A stretch of 64,000 nt of DNA from Podocnemis expansa (GCA_007922195.1 ML682008.1:9501191-9565190); one strand, 5' to 3'. Positions 34,482-45,850 are shown, counted from the stretch's first letter. Numbers and translations are program-made. Notes: a model not told the origin generated them from the sequence alone.

Positions 34482-37314
34482 GAGGAGGGCTGGGGAGGAT
34501 CCTCAAAGGTGATGGGAACGCCAGCAGCCTCTGTCGGGCCACGCAGCAATCCGTGACTGACCCCAAATGTCATAAGGGAGTCATGGAAGCTGCGGGCCCT
34601 TTGGTAGGCTGCAGCATCCCGTTTCCCGGTCCCTTTGCCCTCCTTCAGTATGGCCCGCACGGTCCGGAGGATGAGATGGAAATTCCCCCAGCGCTGCAGG
34701 GCGAGCTGCACCCGGCTCCTGGCCCCACGAGTGTTCTCCAGGAACGTGCGCAGCTCTTCCTGCAGTGCCTGAGGGTCCGGGGCTAGCGGCTCCCAGCCGT
34801 CCTCCGGTCGGGTCCCAGTATTGGCCCTGCGGTCAGCCGGGAGCATAAGACAGGGTGCAGAGTCCCGTCTCGGTGCCGATGGTGTGGGCACTGTAGCTCC
34901 CGGCTGAACCCCCGGCACCAGGAAGGGTGGCGGTGGAGGGAAGACAGCAGCCCCAGAGATGGAGGGGACCACAAATACCACCTCCCAGGAAGTGGTTGAT
35001 GGAAGGGGGAAAGCCACCATCCAGGGGGTGGCAGTAATAGGGGATGGGGATGGGGCTAGGGTAGGCAAGGGGGGGACAGTAAAGGGAGGGATGGGATTTA
35101 GGCCAGAGAAAGAAGTGATGGAAAGAAAGGGAGGAGTGGTTGTGGGAACAGGGGCCCCAGTAGTCGAACCACCAGGGTGCGGCTCGCCTTGACTGGGCAC
35201 GGGATTTTCCAACAAGGAGTGAGGAACGGGATCTGTGCTGACGCTGGGTGTGGGAGTTGAGTATGTTTGGTTCACCACATCCTCAGCATCAGACACGGGG
35301 GCATAGACGAGTGAGGGAAGGGGCAGCTGTCCCCCCAGGGACAACACCCGGGGACCCGGCTGCTCGGGGCTGGCCGTCGCCTCGAGGGGCTCGGCGGCCG
35401 CCACAGGAAGATCTATAGCAGCCGGGCAGGTGAAGCAACCCGGGGGGTGTCCCCGGGATAGAAGCAGGGACAGCAGACGGGTGTTCGCATTTGGGTTGGG
35501 TCTGGGGCAAGGGAGGGGGTGACGAGATGTCATTGCCACCCAGATCAAGGCCCGCTGGTAGAGGGTCGTCCTCCCTTGGGGCTACCAAGGTCAGACCCAG
35601 GGCCTCGATCTCCACAAAGATGGAGCCCATTTCTCCCCCCGCCTCAGCTGCTGATGGTTCTGGAGGGACAGGGGTGGCTCCATCCGCGGCCTCCCCAGGA
35701 GAGGGATCAACAGGGGCCTCCTGTATGGGGGCAGCGCTGCTCCCCTCCTCTACTGCGCCCATCTCCTCAGCCGGAGCCTCCTGGTGGACCTCACCAGAGG
35801 GCGCAGCAAGTGGCTCAGCATCGTTGGTGCTAACTGCAGTATTGGTATTATCAGCCCCCCCGCAAAGACTTCCGGGGGGCCTCCTCCCCATCTAAGGTGC
35901 TGGGGAGGGACAGAGCCTTCTTGCGCTTGCTGTGGACCCTCTGGGGGAGAGCCCAGCCCTCTAAGATGGAGTCTGAGGGCCGGCCAGCTGGGGCGGGAAC
36001 AGGCGGCAAGGGCGAAGGCTCTTGGGGAGAAGGAACCAGGGGAGGGACAACAAGGGGATGGGAACCCTCCCCCTGGGGTGCACCCTCTCCCATATCTGGG
36101 GTCACCACCTCGGCCGCTGCCCTCTCCTTTCTGGGCCCCGTCCCAGGTGGTTCAGTGTGGGCGGTGACAGGGCCCGGCCACTCCTCTGGGCATGGTGGGG
36201 CTGTGGATCCCACGTCCCGAGAAGCAGTGGCAGCTGTGTTCCTTGATGGAGAAGAGGCAGTTTGAGTGGCCGGGTGGGCGGGGTCGCTGGCAGTGGTGTG
36301 GCTGGCGCCTGTATCAGCTCCGGGGGGCCCAGTTGCTCCCTCCTCATGCTGGGCCAAGGGGCAGTCCCTCTGGACGTGCCCCCTGGTCCTACAGAGGAAG
36401 CACCGGGCCTCCCCCGAAGACTAGAAAATTTTATAATGGGCCCCTTGATGGGGCACCAGAAAGGACCCCTCCAGTGCCACCCCGCCACGCGCCCCCACCG
36501 GTGGCAGTTGGATTTGCACCTGCCCGTGGAAGGACAAAACGTGACGGAGGGCGGGGTCCTTGCAGCCCAGTGGGAGAGGGCTGATGATAGATATTGGCTT
36601 CCCCAGGGTGGAGAGAAGGGGAAGCAGGGCGGCATTGGGGAGGAAGGGAGGAACAGAACTAAGGACCACCCGTACGCCCAGGTCCTCCAAGGGTTCCACT
36701 GGCACGTGGACACCCCCCACCGCCAAGCCCCTGACCACCACCTCCTGTGCGGCGGCCTCCAATGCCAGGAAGAATACTATCTTCCCGAACATCTTGGAGG
36801 CCGCCACAATGGCTGAGGGCCCCACCACCCTCGCCATCGCCCGCACGTAAGTTTCTACGTGGGGCGAGGCAGCCACCAGGAGGCAGCGGACACCGTGCCT
36901 CCTGGTCAAAGAGGGGAAGGGGCCCCGGCCCCCTGAGCTCGAATTAGAGGCGGCGGCACGGGCTGATGTTGTGGCAGTGGGTGGAGGGGTGGCGGCCACC
37001 TGGGCATACATTCTGGGGGCAGAAGGACCCCCAGAACTGGTGGAGGGAACGGCAGGGGAAGAAGGGGCTGCAGCCGGTGGACGGGCTGCGGGAGCAACAG
37101 GGCTCTTGCTCGCCTTCTTTCCCTTGCTCTTTTTTCCGGCTGAGGAGGTTGGGGCAGCAGTAGTAGAGGCCTCTCCCGTGCCCACTGCCACAGGTGCCCT
37201 AGTAGGGGCACCAGAGGTGGTAGGAATGGCAGCAGTGGTCAAAGGGGCAGCCGCAGGGAGGGAGGGGGGAACAGGCTGTGGGAGAGGTTCAGAGGGAGCT
37301 GGGGAAGTCTCCAT
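34454..37314 (-). pseudogene. Tx1-like LINE ORF1: CCHC RNA-binding protein (three lesions)
   Basis: The ATG at 37314 opens a frame rich in Pro, Ala, Ser and Thr with a basic patch (AGKKSKGKKASKS). An ordered domain follows at about residues 110-290 (RRHGVRCLLVAASPHVETYV and GVHVPVEPLEDLGVRVVLS). A TAG at 36421-36423 interrupts it. In the same frame, immediately after, comes the zinc knuckle CFLCRTRGHVQRDC (36402-36361, C-x2-C-x4-H-x4-C). Frameshifts near 35855-35885 and 35440-35460 precede a long Pro/Thr-rich tail and a basic C-terminal segment (RVQLALQRWGNFHLILRTVR). The stop at 34454 lies inside ORF2. The family role is to bind element RNA into a ribonucleoprotein. Confidence 0.8.
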
Positions 37315-38450
37315 GTTCCCAAAATGGAGGAAACAGGAGGGGGTACCTGGGGGTGGGTAGGCTGGGGTAAGGGAGAGAAAGGGGGGGGGGAACCAGGCAA
37401 TGGAAGAGGGGTGGATAAGGGATGGATTATATGGGAGTTAAGGGGTGGCAACCACTCCTCCCTGCTAGGCTGCAGGCAAGGGAGGAGGGTGCCAGGGAAG
37501 GAAGGACAAGGGGCTTACGTGGGCTAAGAGGGGCCGGCTCCTCCGGCTGCACTGGGTGGGGCGGGGATCACAGGTGTATCGGGGGGGTGCAGTGCATGAG
37601 GGATAAACAAAAAGGAATCAGGGACTTATGGCCTGGCCAACTCTGGTTGGGGGTGGATGGTGCAAGGGTGGGGCTGATGGGTGGGGCAGAGAATGCAAAA
37701 AAAGGGAACAAACTTTCAGGGCTGGGGTGGGGCAGAATGCTACACCAAACTCAGGGGTTGAGGAGGGTTCTGTGAGGGGTAAGGGCACTGAACTGGCTGG
37801 AGGGCAAAACAGAGGGTGGGAAGCCCTCCAGCCACTGGGGGTGAGGGGGGAAAAGGGGGGGGGAAGGAGAAACTAAACTACAGGGAAAAAAGCTGCTACT
37901 GCTGGGGGAGGGGGTGCTATGGTCCCTGCTACTGAAAAGGCCTAATGGTGGTGAAAGCTTGGGAGCCTGCTGCCTTCTTGGTGGTAGGAGGGGAGGCCAA
38001 GGAAGCAGCAGCTGGGGGTGGTGGGGGTGGTATTAGTAGCCCAGCCCCCGCTGCAAGCAACAAAAATCTCTGTTTTGGAGGCCCCCCCCCCCAATGGTGG
38101 TTGTATCTTCTTTTAGAAAGGCAGCAGGCTCCAGGAGCAGCAACAGCAGCAGCAGGGACTGGCAGGCTGGCTGGCAGGAGAGGTGGTCGTCTCCAGATGG
38201 TGGTGAAAGTTTTCTTCTTCAGCTCTCCCCCCCTTCCCCACAGAGCAGGGGGGTGGGAGGGAGAGAGGCCAGCCAGCCACAGCAGCAGCAGCAGCAGCAG
38301 AATCAGGAGCAGGGGAGGAAGAGGCAGCAGGAACAGTGGTGGTGGTGGTGGTGGAAGCAGGAGCAGGGCCAGGAGCTGGTCAGGCAGGGTGTGTCCTCTG
38401 CTCCTCCCTCTCCCCAGCTGAAGAATCAAGGGAGAGAGGGAAGCTTTGGT
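37315..38450 (-). other. Presumed 5' UTR/promoter region of the Tx1-like LINE
   Basis: G-rich on the plus strand, C-rich on the element's sense strand, with no coherent coding frame. LINE 5' UTRs carry the internal promoter; this is inferred from position only. The boundary with the CR1 element that starts near 38460 in the opposite orientation is not sharp. Confidence 0.45.
38279..38361 (+). repeat. CAG and GTG triplet microsatellites
   Basis: CAG repeats at about 38280-38301 and GGT/GTG repeats at about 38336-38355. They produce Gln- and Gly/Trp-rich open frames that are not genes. Confidence 0.7.
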
Positions 38451-38746
38451 GAGTGAACTGTGTGTTTGTGTCTTTCCCTACAGGTGATTCCTGTTAGTTG
38501 TCAGTTACTGTGGGAATTGGGACTGTGATTGTGTGATTGTCTGGGGGCTGTTTGGACCATTGTTCCCTGCTCACCTTTGATCACCAGCTTCAATCAGCCT
38601 TGTGATCATCCTTCCCCTGTGTGCTTACCAAGGGGCAAGGGCTGACCTAGGCAGAGAAGGCCTTAAAAGCCAGTGGCTGAGACACCAGGGGGACTGAAAA
38701 CAGGGGAGTTTGAGAGGGAGGTTGGGGAGGTGTTGGTAAGGCCACA

Positions 38747-39761
38747 ATGGTGAAGAGGAGCTGCACTGCTTGTGCCAGCACCCTTTCTGTCTCCTCCACC
38801 TGTGCCTGTAGCCAGACAGACATCCTGAGCATGGATAGCTCTGCTCAGATCCTGGTGTGGATTTGCAGGGACTGTGGCCTGCATTTCCCAGTCACAGACA
38901 ATCATGCTGGGGAGATGAATCTATGTGACAGGTGCCTTCTGGTGGAATCTCTCAGGAGGCAGGTGGGAGAGTTACAGGAGGAGGCATCTAGGTTCAGGAA
39001 TATCCATGCCCTGGAGAAGTTCCTCAATAGCATCCATGAGAAGACATGCAAGGAGGAGGATACTATCCAGGTGCCGAAGACTACTGCTGCACCACTGGAG
39101 AGGGATGGGATGCCAATGGCAGCTGGTTACCTCTGGCAGCAGACAGTGCTCCACCCCTCCTCCCATCCCTCCCTCCATTGTGTTGAAGAACCTCTATGCA
39201 GTGCTAGAGACGATGGATGAGGTGGAAGAGGAGACACCATGCACCCCCAATGCTGGGAGGATCACAGCCACTACAGCCAGGAGGAAAAGTAGGGTTGTGG
39301 TAGTTGGGGACTCTCTTCTGAGGGGAATGGAGGCACCAATCTGTCACCCTGGGAGGTATGCTGCTGGAGGGATTGTCGAGAATCATCAGCCCCTCTGACT
39401 ACTACCCCATGCTACTCATCCATGTGGGAACCAATGATACTGCAAGAGGTGATCCTCAGCAGATCAAAGGTGACTACAGGGCTGAGTGCAGGTGAAGGAG
39501 TTCGGAGCATAGGTGGTGTTCTCCTCGATCCTTCCACTCAAGGGTAGCGGCCTGAGCAGAGACAGATGCATCCTGGAGGTGAAGGCCTGGCTGCGAAGAT
39601 GTCGTCTTCAGGAGGGCCTTGGCTTCCTCAACCATGGGGTGCTGTTCTAGGAAAAAGGACTGCTAGGCAGAGATGGACTCCATCTGCTCAGGAAGGGGAA
39701 GAGCATATTCGGATGCAGACTGGCTGATGTAGTGAGGAGGGCTTTAAACTACGTTTGAAGG
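38747..39761 (+). pseudogene. CR1 ORF1: Cys-rich N-terminus plus SGNH esterase-like domain
   Basis: The start MVKRSCTACASTLSVSSTCA leads into a Cys-rich region with ICRDCGLHFP and NLCDRCLL. A coiled-coil-like stretch follows (SLRRQVGELQEEASRFRNIH). After a frameshift near 39150-39170 the text reads RVVVVGDSLLRGMEAPICHP, with the nucleophile Ser in GDS. Then come HVGTNDTARG (GTND block) and, near 39675, GRDGLHLLRKGK with the catalytic His of the D-x-x-H motif. This is the esterase domain known from CR1 ORF1, of uncertain cellular role. Stops and frameshifts lie between the blocks. Confidence 0.78.
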
Positions 39762-40268
39762 GGGAAGGAGACCAAAGCCCACAGGTACGTGATAATGTGG
39801 GAGACCTGGGGGGAAGGGATGGAACTGGGGTGGGGTGCTGGGACTGTAACACCAGGGATAAAACAGAGGGTAGTTGGAACATGGGGGGGGGGAATCAAAT
39901 AATTGTCTTAGGTATTCTAATGAAGCCCTAATACCTGAGGCAAGTGGAGGAGGGCAATGCCAGGAGAAAATGAAAGGAGGTAGATGCAATAGAACTGAAA
40001 ATTGACAAGGGAAAGTACGGTGATTGGCCCTGTATTTTAGGTGCCTGTACACAAATGCGCGGAGCCTAGGAAACAAGCAGAAAGAATTGGTAGTACTGGC
40101 ACAGAGAGACAGGAAAGAAGAGGGGGAGGAGTAGCACTATATGTAAAAGAGCTCTATGACTGCTCAGAGCTCCATTATGGAAATTGAAAAGAGCCAGTTG
40201 AAAGTCTGTGGGTTAAGTTTAGAGGGGAGGAGAAGTGAGGGATACTCATCCTTGTGCAGTAGCCAAGG

Positions 40269-40448
40269 TTCTTTGAGATGTGTGTCCCTGTCCTGCTCCA
40301 CTCTAGGTGCATGGCCAGCCCTGTGCCTCAGATCGGAGAGTCTTAAAGCTGTGTCAGGGGCGCCCTGTGTACTGCAGCAGGGGTCAGGGATTCCATTGCT
40401 GACGTGCTCAGACGCCCCCCCCACCCCCCTCAGTTCCCTCTCTACCAC
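40269..40448 (+). repeat. DIRS-B left inverted terminal repeat
   Basis: TTCTTTGAGATGTGTGTCCC, CTCCACTCTAGGTGCATGGC, then GGTCAGGGATTCCATTGCTG and CAGTTCCCTC(T)CTACCAC. It is the inverse of 45927-46107. The element extends a further 34 nt outward (40235-40268, GTGAGGGATACTCATCC...), a left-only extension typical of DIRS. Confidence 0.88.
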
Positions 40449-40507
40449 GAAGGGAGCTACTATCGCACTTTTTGCGTCCCTTTGACGTAGAGGGGAGGAG
40501 GGCGGGT

Positions 40508-40616
40508 AGTGGAGCAGGACAGGGACACACATCTCGAAGAAGCTTGGCTACTGCACAAGGGTGAGTATCCCTCACTTCTTCTTCGAGCAGTGTCCCTGTC
40601 TGCTCCACTCTAGGTG
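40508..40616. repeat. DIRS-B internal complementary region (circle-junction copy)
   Basis: 40508-40575 is the reverse complement of the outer left end 40235-40302 (68 nt, 3 mismatches). 40576-40616 is the reverse complement of the outer right end 46067-46107 (41 nt, 2 mismatches). The two halves abut exactly, so the region is an inverted copy of the junction formed when both element ends are joined. In the DIRS model this segment templates completion and joining of the ends into a circle. Confidence 0.92.
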
Positions 40617-40632
40617 ATTACCAAGCTGTTTT

Positions 40633-41591
40633 CTAACTGGTGGAGGGGACTTCAAAGTTTGCCCCTTGTATTGACTGTAAAACTGCCAGTCCTACTGCCG
40701 AATCAGCCCTGGCCAGTTGATCAACAGCGTAGTGCTTGACGAATGTATCTGCCGACCCCCATGTCGCTGCTCTGCAGATTTCCGTTACGGGAACATTATG
40801 CATGAAGGCCACAGACGCTGCCAGTGATCTCGTGGAGTGTGTCTGGATGCCCTGCGGGATTGGCAAACCCCTAAGTTCATATGCCGTCTGTATACAGCTC
40901 GATATCCACTTTGATAAATATTGCTTGGATATTGGTTGGCTCCTTGAATGTTCCGCTATAGAAACAAAAAGCTTAGGGGTCTTGCGAAAGGGCTTGGTCC
41001 TCTGTGGGTAGAATGCTACCGCCCGACGTACATCGAGTGTATGCCAGAGAGCATGCTGGGGGTCAGAATGCAGCTTAGGAAAGAACATCGGCAAGTGTAT
41101 CGTTTGGTTCATATGGAATGCCGAGACTATCTTGGTAAAAATCTCGGATGGGGCTGCATGGAGATTTTCTCTTTGTGAAAGACTGTGTACGATGGGCTCT
41201 CCAAGAGCGCTGCCAGCTCGCCCACTTGTCTGGCCGATGTAATCGCCACAAGGAAAGCTACCTTCATTGACATCTGGAGAAGGGGGCAGGTTGCTAGCGG
41301 TTCAAAAGGTTTGCCTGTTAGGGTTTTGAGAACCATGGAGAGATCCCATGGTGGAGCAGGCGGTCTGCGAAAGGGATCGGAGTTGTACAACCCTGCCATG
41401 AACCGCTTCACCACGGGATGTGAAAAAACTGAGACTTCATGTACTGGCTCATGAAAAGTAGCTATGGCCACTAGATGAACCTTTATAGTGTTGACCGACA
41501 GTGTTGTGCTTTTCAGATACAGAAGATATTCCAGCAAGTCCGGGATGGGGAGGGAGACCGGATCCTGCTTGTTTTGATGACACCAGATCAC
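40633..41591 (-). pseudogene. DIRS-B tyrosine recombinase (one frameshift)
   Basis: The N-terminal core-binding part reads SVNTIKVHLVAIATFHEPVH and PPWDLSMVLKTLTGKPFEPL. The first catalytic Arg lies in VAITSARQVGELAAL. A frameshift near 41113-41127 separates this from the second half. That half has TLDVRRAVAFYPQRTKPFRK, then HSTRSLAAS with the H-x-x-R pair, then TWGSADTFVKHYAVDQ with the candidate nucleophile Tyr. All catalytic positions of a tyrosine recombinase are visible across the two frames. Length, about 320 codons, fits the family. The enzyme inserts circular DIRS cDNA without target duplication. Confidence 0.88.
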
Positions 41592-41683
41592 GAACCTGCA
41601 CCATTTTTGGAGGTAAGTCCGCCTCGTCGCAGGCTTCCTGCTGATTAAGAGGATCCCCCTACCTTGTTAGGAACATTGTAGTT

Positions 41684-43645
41684 CTAATTCATTGTACCAT
41701 CTAGGTACCATGCTGTAAGGTGCAACCTGTTGAGGCAGGTATGTAGGGTTTGTCCCCTGTCCTGCGTCAGGAGATCCGGTACTGTCGGGAGCTTGATCAG
41801 GGTTCTCCTCGACAGCCGCACCAAGTCCATATGCCAGGTCTGTCTGGGCCAGGCTGGTGCTAGCATTATTACGATAGCCCCATCACATCGGATCTTGCAA
41901 AGGATTCTGGGAATCAAGGGAATCGTGGGAAACGCGTACAGGAGACCCTTGCCCCAGTTGACAAGTAAAGCATCCCCGCTGGAACCTTTCCCTGTGCCTG
42001 CTCTGGAACAGAATGTGTGACATTTCATGTTGTATTTGTTGGCAAACAGGTCCATGACCGGAAGGCCCCACCAGTGAAAAACCTGTTGTATGATATCGTC
42101 GCGAACTTCCCATTTGTGGGCTGCCTCGAAGGATCTGCTCAGTGTGTCTGCCACCATGTTGTCCTTGCCTGGTAGATAGATAGTGGAGATATCTACTCTG
42201 TTTTTCAAACATAACTCCCAAAGTCTCATTGCCTCGAGGCACAATGGTGTGGATCGTGCCCCCCCCCGGTGGTTGATATAATACATGCGTGTGCTATTGT
42301 CCGTGCAGACCTTCACTATTTTCCCCATGATGACAGGCAGGAAATGCTTGCACGCATTGTGCTCCACTCTCAGTTCTAGTATGTTTATATGCATGCGTTT
42401 TTCCCTTGGTGACCATCTTGCCTGGGCGGTTTGTGTCATCAGATGGGCGCCCCAACCTGTTAATGAGGCATCCGTTGTCATCACCAAGTCTGTATGGGGT
42501 GACTGAAAAGGAACCCCCTATAACATGTTTTCCTCCCTTGTCCACCAGACTAACGATTCTTTTATGGGTTCTGGCGGAGATAGCCTGTGACTCAAATGCT
42601 GGCGGCCTATCCTGAACGCCCTTGCGAACCACAGTTGACACGGTCACATATGGAGTCTTGCATGCCTGACTAGCAATGTCGTGGCCGCCATGTGCCCGAG
42701 CAGCTGCATGCAGGTCCATGCTTTTACCGTGGGAGAATCCCTGACCACTTGAATTAGGTCCAGGATCTTCTTGCATCGTTACTGTGAGAGGTATGCTCAC
42801 GCTGACAGTGTTTGAATCCTTGCGCCTATGAACAGAATTTCCTGTGATGGGCAAAGGGAAGACTTTTTGAAGTTTATCACAAACCCTAGCGACTGAAGGG
42901 TCGTTATCGTGATTTTTATCGCTTGCTCGGTTTCGGAAAAGGATGCTTCTCTTATTAAGAAATCATCCAAGTATGGGAATATTGTGACTCCCAGTGTTCT
43001 GAGACGTGCACAGATGACTGACATGATCTTTGGAAAAAACCCTTGGCGCAGTGCACAGCCTGAAGGGCATTGCAGTGTATTGCTAATGCTTGCCTGACGC
43101 TATAAATCTGAGGAATTTCCTGTGTCCTAGATGGATTGACACATGGAAATAGGCATCCTTGAGGTCAAGGGAAGCCAACCAGTCCCCTTTTTCCAGCACC
43201 GAGAGTATCCCTGGAATCGTCACCATTCTGAAACGCTTTATTTCCAAATGCTTGTTTAGCCTCCTGAGGTCCAGGATAGGCCTCCACCACCCCCCCCCGA
43301 CTTTTTCTCTGCGAGGAAATAATGTGAATAAAACCCCTTGTTCCTGTATTGCGGTGGAACTTCTTCTACTGCTCCTAGGCTGAGAAGACTGTCGATCTCG
43401 TGAGCCAACATGTGTTCGTGAGATGGGTCCCTGAAGAGGGACAGGGTAGGGGTTTGAGGTGGTGGGGTGGGTCTCGATAGGAATGGGATGACATAACCCT
43501 TTAAGATGGTGTTGAGAACCCACTTGTTGGACGTGATTTCCTCCCATTGATGAAAGAAGGGGAGGAGTCTGTTGTGAAAAAAGTGAGGTGACCTGTTGAC
43601 AATAATATCCGCTGGAATGGGGTGGTCGGGCAAACCCTCGAGCAA
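41684..43645 (-). pseudogene. DIRS-B reverse transcriptase and RNase H
   Basis: RT begins HMLAHEIDSLLSLGAVEEVP and KGFYSHYFLAEKKSGG. It shifts frame at a C/G homopolymer (about 43288-43297) into WRPILDLRRLNKHLEIKRFR and DWLASLDLKDAYFHVSIH (first catalytic Asp). A TAG at 43083-43085 and a frameshift near 43030 follow, then FPYLDDFLIREASFSETEQA with an intact YLDD box. The thumb region is frameshifted. RNase H (42487-41684) is open and shows TDASLTGWGAHL, INILELRVEHNACKHF, CTDNSTRMYYIN and NMVADTLSRSFE, giving the D-E-D-D set. RT and RNase H together make the DNA copy. RNase H overlaps no other frame except the short gap before the recombinase. Confidence 0.87.
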
Positions 43646-43649
43646 CCTC

Positions 43650-45776
43650 TCAGAATTGCTGCCTGGAACCCGATGGTTGAGGGTTGACTGCAGATTGAGA
43701 GCCTTGTCGTTGGCGCTTCTGGTGTCTCAGCCAAGATCTAGCGCCTTCCCATCTGCATCTCTGATTAGGCTGAGAGTATCTGGCTCTGTACGTTTGGAAC
43801 CTCTGATTTTTTCTGTTGAAATTTGCACGGTATATGCCTAAGGTACGGAGGATTGCCCTTGAGTCCTTGAGTGTGTGCATTACTTCATTCATTTTCTCTG
43901 CGAATAGTCTATCCTTCTCTAACGGAAGATCCTCTATGGTTGCATGCAGCTGTTTTGGCAACGCTGCCGCAAGCAGCCATGCTGCTCGCCGCATGACTAC
44001 AGCCGTGCCAATGGCCCGGGCCACCGCATCCGCCGCATCGAGGGATGCCTGCAATGCCGTCCTTGAGGTAAGCTGACCCGCCTTGATTAAAGACTTAAAC
44101 TGTTCCTTTTTCTCCGCAGACAATGAAGTAAGTAACTCTGAGAGTTTCGTGTATATTTCATGATCGTAGTTCACTAGTACAGCCGTATAATTAGCAACTC
44201 TCAGCAAGAACGCTGTTGTGGTATAAACCTTTTTACCCAATAGGTCAAGCTTCTTGTCCTCCTTGTCAGTCAGGTTGGTCTTGTGATGGTCTTGTCTCAC
44301 CCTCTGATTCGCCACCTCAATCACTAATGAATTAGGGTGAGGGTGAGTGAACAGGAATTCATTGCCCTTGGGCATTACAAAATACTTTTTATCTGCCCTC
44401 TTGTTAATTGGGACAGCTGTGGCTGGCGTCTGCCATATCTGGTTTGCTGGATCCATTATCCCCTCATCCATTGGAATCGCCACCTTGGCTGATGTGGAGG
44501 ACTGTAGAATCTTATAGATCTTATGCCTGGTCACAGGATCATCTTGTATAGATATGTCCAGGCTGTCCGTGACTCACTTGAACAGCTCTTGGAACTGCTT
44601 TGTCTCCTCAGATCTTGACTGGAGGCTGAGCTCATCACCCGACTCCTCCTGCCTGTCCAAATTATGTGCCTGCTGCACCACCAGCTGTGGCTGCTTCATC
44701 ATTGAGGTCAACGAAGGTAAGTATTGGCTAGGCACCTCCATTTGAGGCATTGAGGGAATGGCCGGGGCAGAGGCCATCTGGGGCCAAGTTCCCCAGCCTA
44801 ACCATGGGCATGGGTATGGTCAAGGCATGTTCCAATATGGCCATGGTGCAGTTGTCATAGTGTCTGCCTGTGGTTGCATGGCAGGGTCTGGCTTGTCCCT
44901 TGGTGACTCAGGACTTGGTGACCTTGAGGTTAACCACCCAGATCTCCCACTGGAGAAGGTGAGAGAAGATATTTCCTCATCAGAGGAGTGTATACTGAAG
45001 AAGGGGGATATGGGAGGGGAGGAAGACTCAGACCCCTCCTGCCTCTCAATATGATGCTCTTTGCCTCTCCTTTTACTTTTTTGTTGTGGCACCAGTTGTT
45101 CCTCCTGCGCGGCCCTGAGCTGGCCTAACAGCTGGGGAGCCGGCACTGCTAAGGGAGGTAACAGCGGTGCCGTCCTCGGCTCCATGCCGTTGGGCGCCAT
45201 GGCATTCGGCGTCACCTTGCTCCCGGTGCCTGATGTGGGAGACCAGGTATCCGCGGAAGCACACGGTGCCAGCTGCAAAAACGGCGCTGCTGGGAGGTTC
45301 TGCAGTGCCGCAGGCACCGGTGCCTGTGGTATGTTTAACATCGCAGCCGGGGTCAGCCTGAGCATATTCCCCTTGGCTGGGTCAGTCCGCCCACGCTGAT
45401 GGCCGGCGCTCGGTAGGCAATTTTCCTTCCCCCAGGAGCTGCCAGAATAAGCCCCTCTGGGCTTATTAGTTTTGTCCTCGCTCCTGGCCTTTTTAGAAGG
45501 CATGGGGGATGAAGTTACTGACCACTGCTTGTGTGGCAGCAGGGATCAGGGCTGCCGCCCAGGATCAGAGGCAGGTTTGAGAGACCCCTCCAGTAACAGC
45601 AGTTTCAGCTTCATTTGTCTCTTCCTGTGGGCTCTGGTAGTCAGTCTCTTGCAGTGAGGACGTTTGTGTGTCAAATGGCTCTCGCCTAAGCACCTTATAC
45701 ATTCAGCGTGGCCGTCAGATGCTGCCATAGCGTCGCGGCAGGAGGTGCAGTGCTTAAAGCCTGGAGGAGATGGCAT
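43650..45776 (-). pseudogene. DIRS-B gag-like ORF, one frame with three TGA stops
   Basis: From MPSPPGFKHCTSC at 45776 a single reading frame runs 709 codons to a stop at 43650. It is interrupted only by in-frame TGA at 45546, 44820 and 44574. The N-terminus has HCTSC...HAECIRCLGESH, a CxxC...CxxC/H cluster. The middle is Ser/Pro-rich and acidic (SSPPISPFFSIHSSDEEISS). The C-terminal core reads KKLDLLGKKVYTTTAFLLRV and SLDAADAVARAIGTAVVMRR, the conserved DIRS gag block also seen in DIRS-A and DIRS-D. It ends in a basic Arg/Gln-rich tail. The presumed role is RNA packaging. The protein would not be made in full without readthrough. Confidence 0.82.
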
Positions 45777-45811
45777 TTCTGAGGTAAAATGCCCTGATTA
45801 TTGATGTCTTG

Positions 45812-45850
45812 TGTTCTTTCTTTTCTTTTCTTTCTTTTATTTTTGTTTTC
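45812..45850 (+). repeat. CTTT pyrimidine tract
   Basis: TTCTTTCTTTTCTTTTCTTT and its continuation, between the gag start and the right terminal repeat of DIRS-B. On the element's sense strand it is A/G-rich, upstream of gag. Confidence 0.7.

Larger units (their letters stand above)
30420..38450 (-). mobile_element. Tx1-like (L1 superfamily) LINE, nearly complete
   Basis: An 8-kb, GC- and CpG-rich minus-strand element. A GC-rich 5' region (38450-37315) is followed by ORF1 (37314-34454) with a CCHC knuckle, ORF2 (34481-30563) with AP endonuclease, reverse transcriptase and a C-terminal Cys/His motif, then a short 3' UTR with a hairpin. ORF order and style match transposon Tx1 and relatives. 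Lesions are few, which points to a fairly recent copy. Both outer boundaries are approximate, and no poly-A tail or target duplication was found. Confidence 0.82.

Noticed and set aside
31144..36850. Many plus-strand frames over 100 codons
   Set aside because: Shadows opposite the GC-rich Tx1-like ORF1 and ORF2, whose motifs and order are clear on the minus strand.
37929..38456. Gln- or Leu/Pro-rich proteins over 120 codons
   Set aside because: Produced by CAG and GTG triplet repeats and C-rich runs; no conserved motif.
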